DNA of 64,000 nt from Liriodendron chinense (Eukaryota > Streptophyta > Magnoliopsida > Magnoliales > Magnoliaceae). Below the pieces are notes generated by a model, which was not told where the DNA came from, ran no database searches, and saw only the letters and a program-made list of their open reading frames with translations. Shown in pieces: positions 48,543-60,239 of the stretch. Position numbers and translations under genes: made by a program. Location of the stretch: the NCBI GenBank assembly GCA_003013855.2, contig ML058453.1, positions 2,712,361 to 2,776,360 on the forward strand, read 5' to 3'. Every line of letters begins with the position of its first letter. Position 1 is the stretch's first letter.

Positions 48543-51500
48543 CTAAGCATTCTCAGCCACTGCCTGGTCGATATCATCCACATGATCCCGCAGTATGTTC
48601 CACTTCATTGTACACAACAGAAAGAATCAATAAAATTGCTGAAAACACAATAATTAACCGAAGCAACAATAAATTCCAAGAAATAATCATACCTGATCCA
48701 TGCTAAGTGAGATCCCTGCAAAACAAAAAATAAATAAATAAAAAGAATGAGAACAAGCAGCATTCTAGCATACCAAGAAACACAATCCAATATATACCAG
48801 TCCGTGGCAAAGCACTAAAATTGAGCCATTAGTAAATGAGGCCTCAAGATTGAAGTTTCATATTTTAGACTTGACCAGATAAAATGAGCCGTATTGTTAG
48901 CCCTCGAAGGCTGTACATCTGAGGCTTAAGAGCTAAAGCCCTAAATTCGCAGATCAAATCTACAGTTCAGAGAGGGTGATAATAATTTTCGGAGGAAACT
49001 GAGAAAAGTGTGAACGTTTTTGGGTGAGAAACTTGTCTAAAAGCAGGACCCACATGTGTCCTTATCAAGCATGAGAAAATATATCTTGGTAATTTTTCAG
49101 GGCCATGATCATAGAGCTGAATATCATTTCACCACATTTCTTGGTGGGGAACCCATGAGACGGATCACAGCAAGTTTTTGTATATCGATAGGGGGATATC
49201 TGCCAGGCCCAAAAACAATAAGATAAAGGGCACTTCAGATCTGTATCGGACCCACGTCAGACGATATGTGCCTGTATTAACCCTTTTTTTTGGGGGGGGG
49301 GGGGGGGGGGGGGCGGCGCAAAAAAAAATCAGGAAAATAAGAAAGAGTAAAACAACAGAAAAATAATTTGCTATGTTTTTAACATGTATTCAATTGTGTA
49401 TTCAATCAGACCATTCTTTTATAAGAATGTTTTCCATTGGCTTGACCTCTTGAAAGTCAACTAAATAGACCCTAACCAAACACGAATCAAGCATGATTTG
49501 ATAGACTACGGGCCATTATTTGAAATGCAACAAAAGACAACGAAAAAAAGAAAAAAGGAAAAAGGATAGTTTTCCCACTCTACCTTTTTTCCCAAAATGA
49601 TTCATTCCACTTCTTTTTTCTTGAGCTGATAAGATTTATTGGAAAATTCATTTTGCTTTGATTCGTCGAATCTTCACTCAAATCAAATCTTGTGTAAATA
49701 GCCTAGATCTAGTATAGATCTTGTGTAGATAGGCCTAGATCTAGTATATAACGATTTTTTAAGCTTCCTCCATGGTTAAAAGGAAGAAACAAGTGGGAAA
49801 AAAAAAACTGGAGAAAAGATGGATATTCTTAAATGGGGCCTTTCTGACTGTATAGGCATTGAAAGGGCAGCCTTATACACCTTCTATTCCTCCTCTTTTT
49901 TTTTTTGTAAAGGACCAGTTCGTATGGAGTAAAAAAGGACCTGTTGAAGATAGAAAGATGCTTGAAGCAAGTTGCTTTTTCATCTTTTTGGATCAACAAT
50001 AGGATCCAGGTATGGTGACAAATTCTGCAGCTAAGCATTCCTCGACGACTCCTTCCCTTCCCTCCATTGGAAGTCCTTGTGTTAATCAGCCAGCTCCAGG
50101 ATGAGGACCACCAGAAAAACTGGAATCTGACTCCGTGATATGATGAACTTACATCTCTCCCTACCAACAGAACCTATCTATGGAAAAGGAGTCGTTTACA
50201 TGTATACATATTATTCCGAAAGCAAAAGAAACACTTATTTAATCCTAATCATTCATTAACTCTAATCCTAACAATCTCTTCTTTTTTTAATATTTAAAAC
50301 GACTAAAATATCCATAAATTTCATCTTCACCATGCATGCCCTTCTGTCAGTGGGTCATAACTCAACTCATGTCAAAATCACATGATCTTGAAATTGTTTG
50401 AAAGATAATGAAATAGGCCAATTTCCTGTCATTTGGATATCACTTGGCACCCAAAAGGTATAAAACAAAATACCTGATGAAAATAGCGAAGTTAAGTTTG
50501 TTCAACATGTGACTGACCAATTCTAACTCTGTCACTGCTTGCAAACAAACTGATACGAGGAGACAAAAGATTAAACCCTATGGACCTGTAAAACCAACCA
50601 CATTACGCATGTGGAGCCAACTAACTGGACCATCATCAAGGGCCCACTTAACTGTTCAAAACGATTGTGGATCCCAAAATGCTGATAGAGCAGATGGCAG
50701 GGCCCACATGTCTGATCGACAGATCATGGGATCCATTACTAGATTTTGTGGAACCTACCCTTGGATTGCATCATTCACTCTTTATTGGGAAGAACTCTCT
50801 CAAGTTAGGATCTGTATACGCATCCATTCTTATATCATGTCATTGTTGCTTCGGTGGGAGCTCGTGATGTAGCCCAATTGTCTAATCAACACAGATCTCC
50901 TTGGATTGCAATTTTTTTGTCACATACCAAGTTTGTTGCTGTGTCTTCCATCTCATCGTTGATCATTGCACTGTCTCGCCCGATCATAGTGATCTTCAAA
51001 TTTGCCTTTGGGTGTTAACCAATCATCCTGGTCTTCTTGGTGCAAGAATTACATTCACCCTAGTTGTGTCGCACATCCTTGGAAGTTCCATTGATCATCA
51101 ACAATCCCTCCATTAAATCTTTAGTTAGTACAGCTATTGATCCGTCCTTTGATAGAGCAGCAAATCCATCCAGCAATTTTTTTCTCAATCTGGCTGTTGA
51201 TTCATCTGCAGATTCATCCCTTGACACTCACAGTCTCACTTCAATTCTTTCATCGATTTCTTTTGTGTCTTCTTCTAGAGGATGCCTGAACATACAAATC
51301 TTCTCAGACAACGGACTCATTATGACACTTATCGTACCATTTAAAAAATAAATATTCTTCTTGATGGATGCATTTTGAACATGTATTCATGGCCTTCCGG
51401 GAAGAATATGGTAACAGTCCATGAGAATGACCATGCACCACACATCTTCTGAGTACAATTCTCCAAAGGAGTATGTCAAAAGCTGACAACAGGTTGAATA

Positions 51501-54385
51501 CCTTTACACTTGTGAAAGTAATCCAGACTTGACAGAGATGAAGTTCTCACAACTATTTACACTGATCACCATCTTAATAATCCTTCCATGTACCATACAT
51601 TTATTAGAAAAATCATACTATGAATCTATCGTGCTTGGGACTTAAGAAGATAGGAAGATGGGTTTTACAGGATTTCTTTCTTTCTTCTTCTTCTTCTTTT
51701 TTTTGAAAGATTTTTACAGCATTGGGTTTGGTAGATGAATTTTGAAATCCAGGGTTTTAGAGATGGGAGAAAGCAGAAAAGAAATTCTATTCTAACCCTA
51801 ATGACTCATTACTGATCCTAATCATCTACAATTTTCCATTTGATGGTTAAGTTGGCAACCTCCCATGTTAATAATTAAATTTCTAAGAAAGCGTCGCTAT
51901 GTCCCACCACAGTCATACAGTTTCCATAAATGGGTCAACTCAATCGGGCTAGGATGCTTATCTTAGAGTGGGCCAGCGGAAGCGATAAGCTCAAGGATTG
52001 TAATTTCTTGTTTCTCACTTTTTAGCTGGGCCGCCATCTCGGCAGTCCCGTTTGCCTTTTGTAGCCTTTTTTTTTCTTTTTAATCTAATCGTTGCCTTTC
52101 AAAAAAAAAAAAAAAAAAAACCCAATCAATGTGTGTCAAAATTGCATGATGTGGGCTCGTTTGATAGCTAACTCGATAGGCTTTCAAACAGGTGCAATTT
52201 TGTGTCACACACAAACATTGTCAGTACCCAAAAAGGCACGCAAAATAAGAGACCAAAAATAGTGAAGGAAAATTTGTTCAAGAAGGCACTCTGACTAACC
52301 CTAACAACTAATTAAATATACTAAGGACTCAAAGACTAAACAGCATGGACTTGTATACCCACTGTTTAACTGCATGACAACCACCATCAGGGTCTGGTGT
52401 TCCCATTTAACTTTCCAAATAGATTTGGAATCCAGATCATTGATCAAACAGATGGTGGGCCCCAAGTCTTTGATCGGCATGGGATCCACTCCTAGCCATC
52501 ATCAGCCCACTCTTGGATTGCACTAGAAAATCCCATGTGAGTTGGAGATCAAGCTCCACAAAATGCTTCTGATGCTAGGAGAACAAGGAGCTGCCATCTT
52601 GCATTCAGGGTCTGTCTGATGTGGCAAAGATGGCATAACTCATATAGGAAGGCCACAATACGCTCAAATTAGCAAAGTACTCAGCCAAATCCCTTGTGAA
52701 CATGTTGGCAGGAGATGCCAAGAAGTGCTTACAACCAAATTTTCCTCTAACAGATCCACTTCTCTGTCTTAAAGTGACCTCCATGTCAGTCAATGCATGG
52801 TATCACAAACTCATCCTTCTGAAAACCGCCTATTAGGCATCAAGTACCAGCTTTGTACTAGAACAAACATGTAGGTCTCAGTTCAATAAGGAGGAAATTT
52901 ATCAGACAGTTAAAAATGAAAATTATCCAATTCTCCTATTTCAATGGACAAGTGTCCATGTTAGAGGTTAGGATTGGTCGTGGTTTCTCTCTCAACAAAT
53001 TAATCCTATTGATTATTTGTCTTTCAGATTGGTGGGCATTTATCGGACAGTTAAAATGAAAGTTATCCAATTGTCCTATTTCAACAGACAAGCATCCATG
53101 TCAGAGTTTAGGATCATTCAAACAATTTGATTTTGGGACAGTAACTCAATGACAATGGGCACTACAATTTAGTCACTTTAATTTGACTTAATGTATGCCA
53201 TATGTACAATTTATGAGTGCATGCATATCAAGCATCCCATGCTGAGTAGCATATAACTCCCCTATTCTGATTCAGTTCAATTGCTCATCCAAAAGGACAC
53301 TTAACTACTACATCCAAGCCACTAAGGAATATCAATATGCCACTTAGAAATACCGTTCCCCACATGGTTTGGAGACTGACAAGCAATTGAAAGTGAGAAT
53401 CACCAACTCCCAGTTCCTCACTTCCATCGAACATCATCCACTGCATTCCTCCCACTGAGGTGTCTAACCCCAAAACCCTAATTTCTAATGCTTACGTAGG
53501 TGGGGGTTGGACAACTACAGCCTTTGCCATGAACAACTAAATCATGAATACACCACACAATCCACTGAAAAAACCAGCAATCCAAATAACTAAATATCTT
53601 ACAATCGCAAATATGAGAGATTTAAGGGGTCGTTTGGACGCCTGTAAATGGGGCTACCTGTAAATGGTTTACAGTCTGTGTTAGGATGCTGAAAAATGCC
53701 TGTAAATGATTTACAGCCTTCAGCCCCATTTGATTTACAGGCAAAAAGCTGTGATTTCATTTACAGGCTCTCCATTTATAGCTCAGGATCTCCATTTACA
53801 GCCTAACCGCTATAAATGGAAAGATTGGCTCTCCATTTATAGCTCAGGATCTCCATTTACAGCCTAACCGCTATAAATGGAAAGATTAGCTCTCCATTTA
53901 CACCTAAACAATTTACAGACAATCATTTACACCACAGCTTACAGCCAAACATGACAGGCTGTAAAATGATTTACACCATTTTTAAAGGCATCCAAACGAC
54001 CCTCAGATAAAATTAAAAAGAGAAGAAAGTAGATGGAAAGAAAAGAAAAGACCTTTCTTTCCAGGCATTTGCCTGCCATCTTTCATGTAGAATTCGCGAA
54101 TGTCGACGACAACCTTCCCTTGCCAGCTTCTCACAGAAACCCTTCGATTCCTCGATATCTGAAATCAACAATTCCACATACATCACAAATTAGTTATTAG
54201 AAAGAAAAAGAGAGATCGATTTCTACGAAAAGAGGGGAAAGAAAAAAAAAACAGACATCACAGATGGGGATGGTATCGGAGTCGTCAGAATCTGTTCTTG
54301 GAGCTTTCTTGGGATGGGTGGACCCATCCAAATCTCCATCGCTAGCATGCTCATCTTCGTCCTTTCGTTTTCCCCATCTCGACAT
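48543..54385 (-). CDS. KIWI: RNA polymerase II coactivator p15/PC4, KIWI-like
   Basis: Four exons on the minus strand: 54385-54257, 54158-54053, 48715-48693 and 48602-48543 (stop TAG), giving 105 residues against about 107 for the family. Residues 1-43 begin MSRWGKRKDEDEHASD and form the acidic, Ser-rich regulatory tail. The PC4 single-stranded-DNA-binding domain follows, with RNRRVSVRSWQGKVVVDI, EFYMKDGRQMPGKKG, ISLSMDQ and WNILRDHVDDIDQAV. PC4-type proteins bind DNA as dimers and assist transcription by RNA polymerase II in the nucleus. Exon 3 is a 23-nt microexon encoding the ISLSMDQ strand. It is separated from exon 2 by a 5.3-kb intron and from exon 4 by 90 bases. All introns keep GT-AG ends and the phases match (exon 2 ends one base into a Gly codon). 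The gene converges on the PsbP-domain gene. The start fits family N-termini, although an in-frame ATG exists upstream at 54454. Confidence 0.86.
48716..54052 (-). other. Large intron 2 of the KIWI/PC4 gene, filled with repeats
   Basis: This 5.3-kb interval separates exon 2 from the microexon. It contains an hAT-like short element (53626-54004), a 22-base G run (49292-49313), poly-A/poly-T tracts and GGGCCCAC-type repeat fragments. Short open frames inside it (for example 49829-50167 and 50609-51351) resemble no protein I know. A stretch near 51290-51330 reads QIFSDNG in one frame, faintly like a retrotransposon integrase motif, but nothing around it supports that reading. Confidence 0.6.
53626..54004. 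mobile_element. 379-bp hAT-like MITE in KIWI intron 2
   Basis: Ends GGGGTCGTTTGGACGCCTGT and, reverse-complemented, GAGGGTCGTTTGGATGCC. Flanks AGATTTAA and AGATAAAA agree at 6 of 8. The interior contains two tandem copies of about 60 bases (TCTCCATTTATAGCTCAGGA). It lies about 50 bases downstream of the exon 2 donor. Confidence 0.6.
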
Positions 54386-54454
54386 TTCTCCTCCGCCTTC
54401 CCAATTCCAGGTTAGAGAGAGTCGATGAGTGGGATCTGACAAGAGAAGTTCCAT

Positions 54455-57400
54455 TCCGCGTGCATTTTACACGTCGCAGCGTCGTTTGTACGTGCTGTAT
54501 CCGACCCGTTCATCTGGTGGGCCTCACTGTATAGATGGTTCTTCGCATAAACCAGGCTGACACGATCATCAGGTTGGCCATAGTAGTGTGGGAGAAATGG
54601 ACGGTTGGGATGAAATGATCAGTCGTCTGTGTTCAGCTTTTGCATGTGTATCGCCGGTCCGATGGTTGGATCGACCTGATCTTTTGGATAAAGAAACTGC
54701 ATGATGTTGATGGCATGATGATTGACTTGGAGGGCTGGATCGGTCCATGTTCAGCTTACACGTTGTCTCTCGCCAGATAATCAAGTCAGGCTAGTTTTCT
54801 AAAAATGGGGTTTTTGCACATCCTACCTCAATAATACCGTATTTGTAAACAACTACATTGTTAATTCACCATTATTACAAATATCCAGGTTCTGCGAATT
54901 TTTTGTACCATTTGCAACCATTAGAAAATGATGAAAATGCTCCTCTGAATATAAACCTTTCAAATTCTCATTTATGTGGGGCATACCACAAAATGATTTT
55001 AATAAAGGTTTATTTTTTATTGATTGGAGAGAGGTTTTAGGGTAGAGATAATTTCAACATTTTTTTTTTCAAAATGTAACCAAAAAAGGTCAATAGACTT
55101 TGGAAAAAACTAACGAAAAGTGAGTATTTGTAATAACTATAAATTAACAATATGATTATTTACAGATGTATTATTTTTATGTGCATATTTGCAAATACTT
55201 TTTATTTAAATAATTATTTGCAAAATTTCTTTTAGATAATGTTTAATTTTGAGCCTTTTTCATACACAGGATTAAATGATATGGAGTTGCAGTAGATGGA
55301 ATTAACACTATTATTGCACAATGATTGCATGTCTAGAAATACCGTGATATTTTGACCATCCAATCCCCATGTTTGGGATTGTATTTTTTCTATAAAAAAA
55401 GCATTGCATTAAGCAAAACTTGTGTTTGGTGGACCATGGAATTGTAATCAACAGACCAAATTCATAATTGAGGCTGGTCACTTGTACACACATGTGACTT
55501 GAATGTCACGTGTAAAGGGCACATGTGAATGGATAGTGTGAATAAAACGCATGCACCAATTGGAGCCCACAGTGGATTTCCAAAAATCTGACATGGGACC
55601 TAATGCAATTCCATTCCCCCTAAGCCCCAGGTACCAAACAGGTAGTTGAATGAGTGGCTTAGATCTTGCAAGTGTGTGCCAAGTTGGGACATCTAGAAAA
55701 TCAAAGGCCAGTCCAAAAAAGTATAGTAGCTTGAGTGTTAAACCGTGATTTGTGGACATCCATGGCCATGTGGTGATCCGAGCTATCGACATGTTGAATT
55801 CCATTGCATATGAAGAAAGGTCGGTACATCACTTGACCTTTTTTTAGTATTTGGCCTCTTTTCCTCCCTAACATGGTTTTAAGACTTGGGTGCCGTTTGG
55901 AAAATTGAAAAATAAGATTTGAAAATTAATACAAGTACTGGAAACTTAAAGTGCTTAATATTAGTACTTATAAGTACTTAAGTCCAACATGACTCATCTA
56001 AATCCTCTTGGATTAGTACCGCCCATTCTGATTCATTACCACAATGTGCCCTCTTGAGTCATCCCGAGCCCTACAAGTTATGTCAATATACCCTTTAACT
56101 CGGTGATTTATGACTAAACTCAAGACTGATCTTATTAATCTATTTCTATGATGTTTTTCTCAAGGCATCAATAAGCTGTCAAGGAAAAGAAACCCATAAA
56201 GAAAACACATCTTCAATTGGAATGGGCTAACAAGCATCACATGTTAATGGAAGAGAAGCCCATTAAGAAAACACATCTTCATTCGGAATGGGCAAACAAG
56301 CATCATGAGTAAATAATCAATAGTAAATCTCCCCCTTGTTCAAGGCTTGTTTAGCAGTATGGATTTCAAACCCAAGATATTCAATAGTGTTTGAAAGTCT
56401 CAATTTACAAAATCTTTAGCAGTAGGAATTCGACTTTGGTAATTTTTAAATAATTTTGTATATATTCACTAATGATGAATGTGATGAGAAAAATCATCTC
56501 AAACATTCTAATATGACATACGTGTGCAATATATAATATAATCATTATTCCAAGCCTACTGAAAGATAAAATTTGTTAAAATAAAATAATAATAAGTCCA
56601 CTAATTTTATAATTGAAATAAAACCTCATATTACTTTTTGGGTTGTTGTCAATTTTTCTCAAGTGTGACCCATATAATGATTACGTGGATGTAACTTTTA
56701 GAGCATCACATCATCATTGTCTAGTGAAAATATCTAACAGTGAGAATGAGTGTGAATGCTTTAAAAAGATACAGTGAGAGTAGTTATGAGAATTCGAGAT
56801 GATTGAAACTTCAGGACTTTAACCCCATCTTTTATCTTGAATTTTAGAAGGCACCCTTTTTAAGTAATTTCAATCCAAAATGTAATTGAAATTCATGGTT
56901 TTAAGGGGTGACAAACATAATCTACTTTGACATTCCTACATTTCAATTTTATAAAAGCCCATAATCCATGATGCCAAATGACCCTTTAGCCTTGTGATCA
57001 CTATATATGAGGTTTTATTGACTGAGAAGAACAACTAAAACAAGATTTATAAAAGTCCAATGCAATGAGAGACTTCATACTTATCATTGAGATCATTCAT
57101 CCATGTTGTTGCCCAATTTTATGATTTTCATCACCAACGATGTTTGGAAAGAATCTCTCTTAAGTGGACTCTTCCTCACGGTGAAATTCTCTCCAAGAGA
57201 TAGTTGTAATATGTGATGAACCATGTAAATCTGTATTCTCCACTTCAACCTCTCTATCACCTTCACAATCTCCAAAGCAACAAAAACACTTCAGCGAATC
57301 AGGTAGCTATAGGTTGGATTGGGTCAAGTTTGGGTTAGCCCAAGCCCAACTCCCTATGCTTAATAATTCTAGTCTAAGCCCAACTCATGACCCCATTACT

Positions 57401-58024
57401 TAAAAGGCCCCAACACAACCCACTTAATATTCACTAAGACCTAGCTTGATCAGATCTGACCGACTGACTCGACTCAGCCTGACCTAGCCATGCCCAATTT
57501 ATTTTATTAGCTGCCTGTTTGGATGGCCACTAATCAAAACGTAGGAATCATCAAATCAAGGAGATCAAGACTTTTCAGGAAGAATCAAAGGGTTCAATGA
57601 TCAAAACTCTATATTAATATTTTGTTTTGGGCATCAGGTCTACTTGGGTCATCACACCAACCCATGAATAACCTTTACTTCATTGGGCCTCACTTTTCAG
57701 CCCGAGTCGGACCCACATGGCCCAAGCCGGGCTCAGAAGCGGGCTGACCCAACCCATTTCCACCATACCCAAAAGAAAAACACACACACTTCATGGAAAA
57801 TGTGAAAGATTGATGATAATTTACAAAGCAAACCTCAACAGCACACTTGGATAATCAGTGCATGAGCACAACAGAACTAACCATCTCATAAAAACCACAA
57901 CTAACATTCAACTTACTCATCTTCCTTCTTAAAGGTACAACAAGCAAGCCAATCAGCTTACGCCTTTTACATGGCCCACATTTGTAAAGTAGACATCACC
58001 CATAAAACAACCTGGCCCGCCAGA
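54455..58024. other. Intergenic DNA between KIWI and ACC oxidase
   Basis: AT-rich, with no gene found. It contains CCAACCCAAGCCC-type low-complexity sequence at 57300-57760 and small repeat fragments. The 3' flank of ACC oxidase begins at 58024. Confidence 0.5.
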
Positions 58025-60131
58025 TCAAGTTCTATCACCACCGTCCATGGCCCCCATAGCTTGGAACCTGGGTTCCTTAGGAAGGAACTTTTGCTTAGCA
58101 TAAACAGACATGTAGTCCCCAAAAGAGAACTTGGGGTAAGCTGGTCCACAGACAGGTGTTTGGTGCACCAGCTCTGGTGCAGGGCCTATAATGGCCTTGA
58201 GTGATGGATTGTAGAAGGATGCAATGGACCTCCTGGTCCCATTTTGAGTAGTCAAGACGCGGTGCCACACACTCTTGTATCGGCCATTGCTCAGGACTTC
58301 GATCTGATCCCCAGTGTTGATGACGATGGCGTTGGCCAGAGGCTGGACATCAGTCCAGTGGCCATCCTTGAGGATCTGCAGGCCCTTCACCTTGTCATCC
58401 TGGAAGAGTAGGATGACCCCACCCGCGTCGGTGTGGGCCCGGAGGCCGTTCACTCGATCTGGGTGCGGGCACTGGGGGTAGTGGCTCACTTTGGTGCCAA
58501 AGAAGGGCTCATGTTCTGGCTCATCGCCGCCGCTGAAGGCCCGCTGTATGTAGCCTTTCTCTAGACCCAAATTCTCATCCATTATCTCCATCACCTTCTC
58601 GGCGAGTTTCTTCAGTTCCCGGCGGTATTCCATCATGGTTTCCCTGTTATTTTCACATCCAAACATGCACACATTAGGTGAAGAGATTCATCAGACGGTT
58701 TGGATCATCTGATCGGTTGGCTTTTGGGCTATTCTGGCCGCTTCAAGAGATGACTGATCCAGATTTGGTCACTCATTTGGTGAATGTCATTAATCCAGAC
58801 ACACATGTTCTAATCATAGTTCTAAAACTAGGTGACTCGACCGAGTCAGCTTGATGCGACTCGAACTGAGTTCAGTGCCTCTCTTAGATGATCTGACATA
58901 TCAAACCAGTGTGCAAGAGGCTGTTTTTTTTTATATATATTTATTCAATTTTTATAAGTATTATTAAATTAATTATTACATATCTGGTCGAGTCGAGTTT
59001 TTGAGTATTTGAACAATGGTTATAATCTCACTTCAACCATATTTTGATGTAAGCGAGCTTCAACGGTCGGATCTTGATTGGACTGTGTACAAATATTGGG
59101 ACCACCCATACTAGTTTGGTGGGCCCCACAAGTGTCAACTGTCCAATTAGGAACAGTTCCTCACAATCACTTGAACAAAAGTTCAGTATGATCATGATTC
59201 ATGACTTAGAATAACAGAGGCAGTCTGTTCTTACTTGAATTCTGGAGGTTGGGATGGCCATTCGTTGTGGTCATGAAGAAGGAAAACATCTTCCCAATCA
59301 ACGTTCTCCAGTCGCTGGTCCGCATCTCCGCACTTCCCTTCCAACAGTTCGTTCAGCGATTGGACGGGGACTGAGTCCTTAAAACTTTCTTCCCTATCTA
59401 ACTTGTAGCATTGGGAGCACACCTTCTTCACTCTCTCAAGAAGTTCAACTGAAATTCCATGGTTTACCAGCTGCAAGGAAATGAATTCAATCAGAACATG
59501 ATGGAAAAACATTTTCTAGAACTTGGGTTTTCAATAAAATCATGAGTAGACAATTGAGGATTTGTTATGGACATCGCTTTCGTGTAATGGCCCATCATAT
59601 GAATGTTAAAACAGTTACAACCATAGCGTTACTACAGTTGCTATGATTTATGTATTACTACGGTTGATCATGGCATTCTTGGCAATATGGCGTGCCACTT
59701 TCATACTAAGAAAATCGACAGTTATGAGGGAAAAAGAAAATCGCCAACAGCCTATATTCAGGTTACAAGTATGGCCCACCCAATAAGAGCACCTTCCAGT
59801 TGAGCCCTGCCACAGGTGTGCCACAGCCCACCTGATCAATCTCTCCTTGCCCAAATCATTTTAGCATTCTTATCATGAATCCTGAGAATCTGTCATTTCA
59901 TTGATAGAATGAAAGAGTCGAACAAGATTCATGAAACTGACCACAATTATTTGGTATAAGGCTTAGATGATGATTATAACAAAAATGGCCATCATCAAAT
60001 CTGGCGGATTCAAATGACCATCAAGTTACCTGAAAGAAACCCCACTCGTCGCATCCATTCGCAATCTGAGCCATTGTGTCCGCCCTTTCCTCACCGCTGA
60101 GCTTCGAAATGTCGATGACCGGAATCACCAT
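58025..60131 (-). CDS. ACO: 1-aminocyclopropane-1-carboxylate oxidase (ethylene-forming enzyme)
   Basis: Three exons on the minus strand: 60131-60030, 59470-59235 and 58643-58025 (stop TGA), giving 318 residues, a normal ACO length. Introns of 559 and 591 bp are GT-AG. The enzyme oxidises ACC to ethylene with ascorbate, O2, Fe(II) and bicarbonate, the last step of ethylene synthesis, in the cytosol. The N-terminus MVIPVIDISKL is typical. The iron ligands are His183 and Asp185 (in RAHTDAGG) and His240 (in YKSVWHRV). The RxS motif is Arg250/Ser252 (RRSIASFYNPS). Lys164, Lys302 and Arg305 fall where the family places residues linked to bicarbonate/ascorbate use. Every key position is offset by six from the apple enzyme as I recall it, so the fold is complete. 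The frame extends upstream of 60131, but that extension is a hydrophobic run unlike ACO, so the internal ATG was chosen. No sign of damage. Confidence 0.94.
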
Positions 60132-60228
60132 TATAGGAAATGCAAGAGAAAGAGCTGGTAGCAGTGCTAGTACTAGTAGTGCTAAAGAGCTACAAGTTTG
60201 GATGTGTTCTTTTTCAGCGATTGCCGGG

Positions 60229-60236
60229 TTTTTATA
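60229..60236 (-). promoter_or_regulatory. TATA box of the ACC oxidase gene
   Basis: On the minus strand the sequence reads CCTTATAAAAACCC, with TATAAAAA about 100 bases upstream of the ATG at 60131. This is a clear plant TATA box and predicts a 5' leader of about 70 bases. Confidence 0.65.
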
Positions 60237-60239
60237 AGG

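Noticed and set aside
51127..51351. Possible Copia integrase remnant (QIFSDNG near 51300)
   Set aside because: Only one short resemblance. No flanking pol motifs, LTRs or continuous frame.
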